Shown: positions 23,754 through 29,445 of the stretch, in pieces
How positions within the stretch are numbered: the first letter of the stretch is position 1
How the letters are laid out: each line of letters begins with the position of its first letter
Origin: a virus
DNA: 29,445 nucleotides
Virus record (IMG/VR): IMGVR_UViG_3300047462_000762
Location: 1-29,445 of that record
Strand: one strand, 5' to 3'
Translations under genes and position numbers: made by a program
The notes under the pieces: generated by a model
Seen by the model: the letters and a program-made list of their open reading frames with translations, nothing else
What the model was told of the DNA's origin: nothing
Databases searched by the model: none

Positions 23754-25190
23754 CTATGACTTATTACTGGCTTGCGAGTTTATCCCCTGTTCCGCGGCGA
23801 TACGCTGTAGCTCCAGGGCAATGTCCTCCACGTCGTAAATCGAAGCCAGCTCTTTGACCGCCGTCGCACGACTCATGACGCCCGCTGCAATAGCTGTCGC
23901 CACGGCCTGCGCTTGCTGCGTCTTATCCGCCAACGTTAGGCTGAACCAAGAGCCCCATTTCAGTGAAAACCGCAGGTCTAAAGATATCGGTGAGATGGCT
24001 TTGCCAAACACCTTCAGTGAATAACGGTGCGAGGCCTTTGCAACCATCCACATAAGTTTGAGCAAGGCATCCTCGCCGTAACTGACCCTGAGATTATCAG
24101 CGAGGCTGATAAGCGGCGCAAATAATAATTCCATGGCGCGACCAGATTGTGCTGCAGAAATTTTATCCGCGTTGCTCCGATTACCGTGTATACTTTCAAG
24201 CGCCATCTCGCGGAGTGTCCGCACATAGTCAATCACCGCCGAGGAGGCTGTGCCGCTAATCTCCAAAAGTTTTGCATCACCATCGGCGCTCACGATAATG
24301 GCGCTACTGCTGGAGCGAACCAGGCTCGCATCGGATGTCGCTGGTTCCTTCAAAAGCAGAGTTGGATCCGAACTGTACTTTAAACCACGCCCAGCCTGCG
24401 AAAGTTGGTAGTCAATCTCGACGCTCGTATCAACCGCTGCACGAAAAGTTGAGGCACCATCCGGGCCCTCACCGCCAGGAAGGTTGCGGATCCAGACCAT
24501 TGGCACAAAACCAAGCCGATGCGCGACTGACCGTTCTGGGTCTTGCTGCATAGCATTTGCAACATCACCGACCTTCCAGGGAAGAAACCACGTTTCCAGG
24601 TCCGCATCCCAACGCCGGGCAAACCAAAAATCATAAAGCAGTGCAGTGTCGGCGATGTCGTATCCCTGCTCGCGCAGCAGCGCACCCTTTACCTTACGCT
24701 TTTCGGTAACGTGCAAAAGCGTATCCGGCGCCTCGCGTTGCCACTCAGGTGTGAGATACAAGGTGTCCATCACTTCGAAAAACAGTCGTCCCTGAAAGAC
24801 TTGCAGCAGAATAACGACAGAGCCAATCGAGCCACGTAGGGCTGCCTCAAGCATGACACGATTGAGTAGAGTTTCTTTGATAATGTCACCAATGACAGCG
24901 TTCGTAGCAATATCATTGGCATCTATGGTCGGAAAACGCCCCTCACCAAACAGTAGCGCGATACTATCTTCGACAACCATTCGGCATAGTCCATACCGAA
25001 CAGACGGCCGGCGTTCGGCGATCGGAATATAATCGCCCTCCCCGTTTGCGCCGCGCCGCTCTTGATAAAATTGATACGGAAGCACATCATAAAGTGTCCC
25101 GTTCAACACGCGTCGTAAACAATCAAGCGTCCATACGCGGTCGGGGTAATCGTAGTCGCGGGGAATTCTGCTCGTTAGGTTACCGAACAT
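23754..25190 (-). CDS. Portal protein
   Basis: This 478-aa protein is the portal, the ring through which DNA enters the head. Position between terminase and scaffold fits. Visible features include VEDSIALLFGEGRFP near residue 75, GSIGSVVILLQVFQGRLFFEVMDTLYLTPEW at about 120-150, then a wing region ending HRLGFVPMVWIRNLPGG, the helix SVEIDYQLSQAGRGLKYSSDPTLLLKEP, and a stem region with NADKISAAQSGRAMELLFAPLISLADNLR. The FVPMVWIRN and LSQAGRGLKYSSDPTL parts are typical of SPP1-type portals. The ATG has a GGAGGCGGC site. The gene follows the terminase large gene. Confidence 0.85.
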   Translation of the reverse strand: MFGNLTSRIPRDYDYPDRVWTLDCLRRVLNGTLYDVLPYQFYQERRGANGEGDYIPIAERRPSVRYGLCRMVVEDSIALLFGEGRFPTIDANDIATNAVIGDIIKETLLNRVMLEAALRGSIGSVVILLQVFQGRLFFEVMDTLYLTPEWQREAPDTLLHVTEKRKVKGALLREQGYDIADTALLYDFWFARRWDADLETWFLPWKVGDVANAMQQDPERSVAHRLGFVPMVWIRNLPGGEGPDGASTFRAAVDTSVEIDYQLSQAGRGLKYSSDPTLLLKEPATSDASLVRSSSSAIIVSADGDAKLLEISGTASSAVIDYVRTLREMALESIHGNRSNADKISAAQSGRAMELLFAPLISLADNLRVSYGEDALLKLMWMVAKASHRYSLKVFGKAISPISLDLRFSLKWGSWFSLTLADKTQQAQAVATAIAAGVMSRATAVKELASIYDVEDIALELQRIAAEQGINSQASNKS

Positions 25191-25202
25191 GCCGCCTCCG
25201 TC

Positions 25203-26618
25203 CTATCGCGCAAGGATGGGCATACGCAGCATCCGCGCGGGTGCCACATGTGTTGTGAGCATGCCAAACGCACGGCTCAGCGCATCGACTTGATCGTCCT
25301 TGCTTCCGGTGGGAAATCCTTGCAACTCGTCCAGCAGCGCTGCATTCCAAGATGCTCGTACGATAAATAAATTTCCTGCTCCTACCTGAGAAGCGACCAA
25401 CATCGCGCGTGTGGTCTTCGAGCCCGTTTCCGGTGAACCAACCACCCGATACCCGGCAAGTTTGTTGGTCAGGTAAAACACTTGGGCGCGCCCCGCCTGG
25501 CCCGGGTCTTGCGGCAGCCCAATCGCGACGTTGACACCGTCCAGCCGTGCGGCTTCTAAAATGGCTGCTTCAACGTCATGCGGTCCGCTGCGAAACCGTC
25601 TGACGTCAAGTATAACAAATTGCCCGGCTGCCGTACGCATCAGCTTTAAACCTACGGTCCAGTCCGGGTCGTTCCCACGCCCGGCATAACTCGCCGCTAA
25701 ATCCCAGGCCCGCACCGCCGGCCCATCCGGTGCAGGCGCCGTATCCATCACACCAATGCGGTCAATACGAAACAACGCCGATAGCGAGGGCCTCGGGTCC
25801 TGCTGAAACAGCGCCGACCAAGCGCGTTCCCCAATAGAGTCACGCTTGCGTAACAAGGCCGCTTCACTCTCCCATTCAGGCCATAGCGCTTCACCGGGCG
25901 CCCGACCTATCGGGTCATCCTCCAATGCCAGCGCCGGCAAACACAGGCACCGCCAAGAGCCCTGCTCATTGAGCAAGCGCCCGGCAAAATCATCCTCGTG
26001 CCAGCGTGTCATGATCACCGCAATGCGCCCTTGGGGCTTCAAGCGCGGAATCAAGTCCGAGCGGTACCAACTCCAGACATGATCTCGATAAAGCGGGCTG
26101 TCAGCTTCCGCCTGCGATTTCAGCGGATCGTCAATAATAACCAGGTCGGCTCTACGCCCAACAATCGGCCCACGCACACCGGCGCTGTGATAATTGCCGC
26201 CCGGCATGATTCGCCAACTGGCCGCTGTGCGTCTATCAATCGCAAGTTGATAACCCAACATAGGCCCGTGCTCGGCGACCAAATTGCGCGTCTGGCGTGA
26301 AAAATGTGCGGCCAGACCCGCCGTGTGGGAAGCGCCCAGCACCGAACTCATCGGGTGCTGAGTAAACCACCAAGCCGGAAACAAGACCGAAGCGTAGGAG
26401 GATTTTGCAGCGCCAGGTGGCATAAGCACCAGCAACCGGTCAACCTCGCCTCTGGCGACAGCTTCAAGCTCGAAAATCAACTTTAAGTGGTGTCGCGCTG
26501 GCGAAAGACCAGCCGGAGTCAGCGCAAATCTACTCCACGCTGCCAGCGATGTCCGTATCTGTTGGCGGAGCTCGCTCTCCTCCTGCATGAGCGGCCATAA
26601 GTCGTTCGAGCTCGGCAT
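25203..26618 (-). CDS. Terminase large subunit
   Basis: This 471-aa protein is the packaging motor and nuclease. The N-terminal ATPase shows a Walker A PPGAAKSS (67-74), a Walker B LVIIDDP (159-165), and MTRWHEDD (203-210), a coupling motif. The C-terminal nuclease shows AWDLAAS (Asp306), LPQDPGQ (369-374) and SKDDQVDALSRA (439-450, Asp445), consistent with an RNase H-like cluster of acidic residues. Length is normal. It overlaps the terminase small candidate by 89 bases. The ATG at 26618 lacks a strong ribosome site; an ATG ten codons later at 26588 is an alternative. Confidence 0.95.
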   Translation of the reverse strand: MPSSNDLWPLMQEESELRQQIRTSLAAWSRFALTPAGLSPARHHLKLIFELEAVARGEVDRLLVLMPPGAAKSSYASVLFPAWWFTQHPMSSVLGASHTAGLAAHFSRQTRNLVAEHGPMLGYQLAIDRRTAASWRIMPGGNYHSAGVRGPIVGRRADLVIIDDPLKSQAEADSPLYRDHVWSWYRSDLIPRLKPQGRIAVIMTRWHEDDFAGRLLNEQGSWRCLCLPALALEDDPIGRAPGEALWPEWESEAALLRKRDSIGERAWSALFQQDPRPSLSALFRIDRIGVMDTAPAPDGPAVRAWDLAASYAGRGNDPDWTVGLKLMRTAAGQFVILDVRRFRSGPHDVEAAILEAARLDGVNVAIGLPQDPGQAGRAQVFYLTNKLAGYRVVGSPETGSKTTRAMLVASQVGAGNLFIVRASWNAALLDELQGFPTGSKDDQVDALSRAFGMLTTHVAPARMLRMPILAR

Positions 26619-26802
26619 CGGTGAGACGGTGTAATTCCTTTACGGTTGTATCGATGTGAGAATTTGATGTCTTGCGTGAGTGCATGTACGGAGCAGCCGC
26701 ACGAGCGAGAACGGCCGCCCCGTCATGGTCACCCGACAGCCACTTCTCCCGCATAACCCGCAACAAAACCGAAAGTGGGGTGGACGGAACATCGTCAGCC
26801 AC
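26530..26802 (-). CDS. Terminase small subunit candidate
   Basis: This 90-aa protein precedes and overlaps the terminase large gene by 89 bases. It begins with GTG, preceded by AGGAGG eight bases upstream. Helical stretches include LSVLLRVMREKWLSGDHDGAAVLARAAAPY and LTDAELERLMAAH. Small proteins of this type, with an AAPYMHSRK segment and a late LTDAELERL helix, are often the DNA-binding terminase small subunit. The fold is not proven by sequence alone. Confidence 0.6.
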   Translation of the reverse strand: MADDVPSTPLSVLLRVMREKWLSGDHDGAAVLARAAAPYMHSRKTSNSHIDTTVKELHRLTDAELERLMAAHAGGERAPPTDTDIAGSVE

Positions 26803-26896
26803 AACGTGCCCTCCTGTCAGCAGGACAACAAAACAACCCGCGCCACGGTGGCTAGGGCGTCATCATATCCAAACTTATAGGATTATTTGGGGTATG

Positions 26897-26955
26897 TGGG
26901 AAGCATTTTTTCATATTTGCAGATAATTTTCTTATCTCAGCCCAATTGCTTCCCA
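26897..26955. repeat. Nested inverted repeats upstream of terminase
   Basis: TGGGAAGCA (26897-26905) and TGCTTCCCA (26947-26955) form a perfect 9-bp inverted repeat 41 bases apart. Inside lies a second dyad, AGATAA (26921-26926) and TTATCT (26932-26937), around TTTTC. It is a candidate operator, packaging-site element or activator site, about 95 bases upstream of the terminase small start. Confidence 0.6.
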
Positions 26956-27009
26956 GCAAATCCGTCTTGTGCCACCCCATCCCGCATCACGAACCTCTTC
27001 GCCAGCCGT

Positions 27010-27213
27010 TTATGCTGCAACGCGACAGATTTGTAACGCAGGCGTTTTGACCACGCGGATATCAACATCGCTAAACGATAGCGCTATCGTAACGTCCACC
27101 ACTTCGGCCAGCCGAAGTTTGAAAAAACCTGAGTGTTTTTCGGCATCTTTGCCTGTATAAATGCCGGATAAAACAAACCGTCTCCACGTTAGATAATCCG
27201 GGGGCTTGACCAA
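27010..27213 (-). CDS. Possible small protein (67 aa), unverified
   Basis: The frame begins at a TTG and reads VKPPDYLTWRRFVLSGIY, then FFKLRLAEVVDVTIALSF, and ends ALQICRVAA. It looks more protein-like than the frame on the other strand. There is no ATG, and only a loose GAGGAT lies ten bases upstream. It contains a 16-base palindrome. It could be a small regulatory gene, a decayed gene or chance. Confidence 0.3.
   Translation of the reverse strand: MVKPPDYLTWRRFVLSGIYTGKDAEKHSGFFKLRLAEVVDVTIALSFSDVDIRVVKTPALQICRVAA
27075..27090. promoter_or_regulatory. 16-base perfect palindrome, operator candidate
   Basis: ACGATAGCGCTATCGT is perfectly self-complementary, long enough to be an operator for a dimeric regulator. 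It stands in the control region between the RlpA gene and the terminase genes, inside the weak 67-aa frame. Confidence 0.4.
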
Positions 27214-27320
27214 GGTTCGAAAATCCTCAAGCTAGGGGCTTGTTCTTCAATAGCGTGTCCGGCTTTATAAAATTCGGTGTCCGGAAAAGCCGGCCCGGCT
27301 GGCCTTGCAAAGGGGTTTGG

Positions 27321-27977
27321 ATGCTCGTTCAGACTAGGAAGACAGTCTTTGACCTTGAGCGAATCGTGGGCCTGATCAGGCGGCGAAAACAACCAAGATC
27401 TATTCGTTGTAATGTGATTCAGGGGGTTATCGCATCGCTCCTCTTCGGCATGGCGCCTGCATACGCTTCACCCGCTGATGCAACACAACCATCGCGTGCT
27501 GAGCATCGCACCAGTATCTCCCAGCAACGCCGAACCGAGACAGAATTAACCGGCGGCAACGTAACGCATGCCCGGCGGCCGGGTCGCTTGCGACGAAACA
27601 CGCGCATCGCATCTCGCCAACGCAACGACCAAACTCCGGCAAGCGAAACATCAGCCGTTGTGGAGTCGGCACAAGACCTGGCCGAAGGCGCGGTCATAGG
27701 TACCGGCATTGCTTCATGGTACAGCGCCGATCGTTATAACAAGCGCACGTTTAGCGGTGTTCCGTTCGACGAAAACGCTATGACCGCCGCCCACCCCTGG
27801 CTCCCTATGGGCACACGTCTGCGGGTCACTGTACAGGGCGGCGGACCATCCGTAATCGTAACAATCAATGATCGCCAGGGTTCAAAAACACGCGTCATTG
27901 ATCTATCAAAGCGTGCAGCGCGCGAGCTTGGAATTTTGCAAAGGGGTATCGCGCGCGTCACCCTCACCCAAATGTAA
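27321..27977 (+). CDS. Exported RlpA-like septal/cell-wall lytic enzyme
   Basis: This 218-aa protein has a probable signal peptide: an arginine-rich start (RRRKQPRSIR, residues 20-29), a hydrophobic core (VIQGVIASLLFGMAPA), and AYASPA as likely cleavage site. A basic, Arg/Thr-rich linker follows. The C-terminal domain, about 128-215, is a double-psi beta-barrel of the RlpA type: GTGIASWYSADRYNKRTFSG, then AMTAAHPWLPMGTRLRV with His158, TINDRQGSKTRVIDLS with Asp184 and Asp194. RlpA proteins act on denuded glycan strands of peptidoglycan, so in a phage it could help lysis, although host-derived septal function is possible. I chose the ATG at 27321, which follows AGGGG by five bases. It is the only plus-strand gene among the structural genes. 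Confidence 0.85.
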   Translation: MLVQTRKTVFDLERIVGLIRRRKQPRSIRCNVIQGVIASLLFGMAPAYASPADATQPSRAEHRTSISQQRRTETELTGGNVTHARRPGRLRRNTRIASRQRNDQTPASETSAVVESAQDLAEGAVIGTGIASWYSADRYNKRTFSGVPFDENAMTAAHPWLPMGTRLRVTVQGGGPSVIVTINDRQGSKTRVIDLSKRAARELGILQRGIARVTLTQM

Positions 27978-28052
27978 AGTGCCTCGCACTCAGTCCGCAA
28001 AGCGGCCAACTCCCCCCATGTGGCCAGCCCAGGGCGCAAGGCCGATTATCTT

Positions 28053-28532
28053 TCAGCCACGCAGCAACTGATCGTTCACCGCGCTCACAATCATATCGAT
28101 CCCCACATTATACCACCGCTGCACCGCTTTATGGTCAGCACCGACCATGAGCCCGAGCCGACGCCAACTAAATAAATACCGATCTGTCAGCGGGTGAACC
28201 AAGCTGCGCGCGCCGACAACCCTGCGTAAAACATATCGTTCTTGGGGAATCATAGAAATCCAACCCAGGGCTTCATCCATCCGAGATATCTGATCAGCCG
28301 GGGGAATGCCAGGGCGTACGCGCTGCTCCCCCCATCCATAACTCTCCAGCGCCGATCGCACATAATCCAGAGATCGTGTGCGAAACTGCGTGCTATACCC
28401 GCCGGACGGCAACATCAGCAATGTTCGCCCCGCTTCCTCAAGCCGATCTTGCGCGCAAACATGATCTATCAAGCCCGAAGGGTCATCGTGGGCAAAGCTC
28501 ATGAACGATGCAGCTAGTTTCTGTGCCACCAT
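28053..28532 (-). CDS. DUF6362-like phage protein
   Basis: This 159-aa protein contains an N-terminal helix with RLEEAGRTLLMLPSGGY, a central ISRMDEALGWISMIPQERYVLRRVV, and a C-terminal helix-turn-helix-like end, RYLFSWRRLGLMVGADHKAVQRWYNVGIDMIVSAVN. That order resembles the DUF6362 family of phage proteins, which are small, often encoded near terminase, and look like sigma-region-4 DNA-binding proteins. I chose the ATG at 28532 because GGGAG lies a few bases before it; earlier starts lack a ribosome site. It follows an HTH gene and points toward the late region. A role in late transcription is possible but not proven. Confidence 0.6.
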   Translation of the reverse strand: MVAQKLAASFMSFAHDDPSGLIDHVCAQDRLEEAGRTLLMLPSGGYSTQFRTRSLDYVRSALESYGWGEQRVRPGIPPADQISRMDEALGWISMIPQERYVLRRVVGARSLVHPLTDRYLFSWRRLGLMVGADHKAVQRWYNVGIDMIVSAVNDQLLRG

Positions 28533-28599
28533 ACTCTCCCAAACGTTTTGTGCAAAATCCGCAGAACACATGCGGTGTTTGTGTTCATGTTTTGTTCTT

Positions 28600-28932
28600 C
28601 TAAACCTTAGAACCCGGCATTTTCCCACCCGACACCCGCACGCGCGAATACGCCTGTGGCGGAACATAGGGTTCCCCCGCGAGGCACGTCCCCGCCGTGA
28701 TCAACCCCCAACTGATCTCGTGCCCAGGCGGCAACGCCGGGCGATCGGGGTCTTCAACCAACACAACAAACTCCTGCGGCGGGAGTCGAGCGCCAATCCG
28801 CCGCCCGCGCTCTATCGCTGCGTTCCGGCTAATCCCAAGCGATAGCGCAATGGCGTCCCACGACGATCGATCGGCCCGCATTCGCTTAATCTGCATGTCG
28901 CGCGGACCGGTCCAGACAAGTTTCTGTGGCAT
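28600..28932 (-). CDS. Small HTH DNA-binding protein
   Basis: This 110-aa protein carries a helix-turn-helix at residues about 12-48: MQIKRMRADRSSWDAIALSL, then GISRNAAIERGRRIGARLPP. The second half holds Pro-rich sequence and a short beta-like end. The HTH pattern is similar to regulators that follow phage repressors. The ATG has an AGGAGAAGAGGG ribosome stretch. It is divergent from the XRE repressor and shares its control region. It could be a Cro-like or transcription-activator protein. Confidence 0.7.
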   Translation of the reverse strand: MPQKLVWTGPRDMQIKRMRADRSSWDAIALSLGISRNAAIERGRRIGARLPPQEFVVLVEDPDRPALPPGHEISWGLITAGTCLAGEPYVPPQAYSRVRVSGGKMPGSKV

Positions 28933-28942
28933 CCCTCTTCTC

Positions 28943-28984
28943 CTAACACTGTCGTTATGTTAGTTGAACTAACGTCGCCGTCAA
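28943..28984. promoter_or_regulatory. Operator/promoter region of the lysogeny switch
   Basis: Half-sites overlap: CTAACA (28943-28948) and TGTTAG (28958-28963) form an inverted pair, and GTTAGTT-G-AACTAAC (28959-28973) is a perfect 7-bp dyad. A minus-strand promoter fits: TTGACG (28979-28984) as -35, 16 bases, then TAACAT (28957-28962) as -10. The dyad lies within the spacer, so repressor binding would block transcription of the HTH gene. Confidence 0.6.
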
Positions 28985-29058
28985 CGGAAAAACGTCCTTT
29001 GCAGGAATTTTTTCTCCACCCTCTCCCGAGTGCCATAGAAACATCGAGGCCGTCGCAG

Positions 29059-29445
29059 ATGACCACCCCACGCTCCCCCACCCCTGAAGCGTTCGACCTC
29101 AACATGCGCGAGGCGGGTGAGCGCATCCGCGCTGCCCGCCGCGACCGCGGATGGACCCAAGACGACCTTGCCCAAAATGTCGGCGTCTCTCGCAGCGCCG
29201 TCGCGCAATGGGAAACCGGCCGCTCCGGCCAGGTCCGTGGCAACATGGCCCGCATCGCACAAGCACTCCAAATCGACGTCGAGTACCTACTCTATGGCAC
29301 TCAGTTGCGCGCCCCTGCGCAGGCCGCCTCCGGCGATGAGCTCGCCCTCCTGCGCCTTTATCGCGCGTGCTTACCGGAAGACCGCCAGTCCCTCCTGCAA
29401 ACCGCCCGGCGCCTCGCCAACCGTCCACAAGTCAGCCGCACATAA
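29059..29445 (+). CDS. XRE-family phage repressor
   Basis: This 128-aa protein has an N-terminal helix-turn-helix of the Cro/CI type: AGERIRAARRDRGWTQDDLAQNVGVSRSAVAQWETGRSG, followed by MARIAQALQIDVEYLLYG. The WTQDDLA...VSRSAVAQWE run is the standard DNA-recognition pattern. The C-terminal part (LALLRLYRACLPEDRQSLLQTARRLAN) is helical and likely serves dimerisation. No protease-type domain is seen, so it is unlike LexA-type repressors. I chose the ATG at 29059, because an earlier ATG at 28957 falls within the operator; a GAGG lies about nine bases before it. It faces the HTH genes divergently. Confidence 0.85.
   Translation: MTTPRSPTPEAFDLNMREAGERIRAARRDRGWTQDDLAQNVGVSRSAVAQWETGRSGQVRGNMARIAQALQIDVEYLLYGTQLRAPAQAASGDELALLRLYRACLPEDRQSLLQTARRLANRPQVSRT

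Larger units (their letters stand above)
26803..27320. promoter_or_regulatory. AT-rich control region between terminase and RlpA genes
   Basis: This 518-base region separates the minus-strand structural operon from the plus-strand RlpA gene. It holds a nested dyad at 26897-26955, a 16-base perfect palindrome at 27075-27090, a 7-bp stem at 27101-27118 (ACTTCGG-CCAG-CCGAAGT) and an 8-bp inverted repeat at 27259-27293 just upstream of RlpA. It is probably where late transcription of the structural operon starts. Candidate -10 elements (TATAAG and TATGAT, minus strand) lack a good -35, consistent with activator-dependent use. A weak 67-aa frame is noted separately. Confidence 0.45.

Noticed and set aside
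26969-27160. 63-aa plus-strand frame in the control region
   Set aside because: Ser/Thr/Ala-rich shadow of the opposite frame, without ribosome site or family features.
27188-27235. GGTTCGAAAATCC resembling a tRNA T-arm
   Set aside because: No acceptor, anticodon or D-arm can be built around it on either strand; an attachment-site fragment cannot be excluded.
27978-28052. Terminator between convergent RlpA and DUF6362-like genes
   Set aside because: Only short stems (AGTGC-CTC-GCACT and CCGC-AAA-GCGG) are present, without T-runs on either strand.

Overview
The window carries most of a temperate, contractile-tailed (myovirus-like) phage or prophage. The morphogenesis genes lie almost continuously on the minus strand, so the phage reads from right to left. 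The GC-rich composition and the style of several proteins (the 130-aa and 216-aa neck proteins, the phage cytosine methyltransferase, the HTH pair beside the repressor) suggest an alphaproteobacterial host, perhaps Acetobacteraceae. That host call is an impression, because no host gene is visible.

Right end (about 26.8-29.4 kb): a plus-strand XRE/Cro-type repressor faces a minus-strand pair made of a small HTH protein and a DUF6362-like protein. The gap between them holds overlapping inverted half-sites that look like the lysogeny operator. A plus-strand gene with a signal peptide and an RlpA-type double-psi beta-barrel (a cell-wall lytic enzyme candidate) runs against the rest. It is followed by an AT-rich, dyad-rich region upstream of the terminase genes.

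Head and neck (about 26.8-14.4 kb): terminase small candidate, terminase large, portal, scaffold candidate, a structured leader, major capsid protein, two small proteins and a repetitive beta-rich structural protein. Next comes a 1105-aa receptor-binding protein with an SGNH/sialate-O-acetylesterase-like domain and a LamG-like C-terminus, then three neck/connector candidates and a beta-helix tailspike. Two large adhesins are therefore embedded between the capsid and sheath genes.

Tail (about 12.1-1.3 kb): a 55-aa protein, sheath, tube, tail assembly chaperone, a 140-aa protein, tape-measure candidate, gpU-like protein, LysM/gpX, hub (gpD), spike (gpV), gp25/gpW, gpJ, a gpI-like protein and a glycine-rich tail-tip adhesin. 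The order matches P2/Mu-type tails. The chaperone gene ends in a canonical -1 slippery heptamer followed at once by a stop codon and an 11-bp stem-loop. The -1 frame then encodes a 64-residue extension, so a programmed frameshift yields a longer chaperone of about 190 aa.

Left end (1-1.3 kb): a one-TM coiled-coil protein translationally coupled to a C5-cytosine DNA methyltransferase. Integrase, replication genes and attachment sites are not visible. Many junctions overlap (ATGA, TGATG, TAATG, TAGTG), showing one tightly coupled late operon. No tRNA, rRNA, CRISPR array or insertion sequence was seen.
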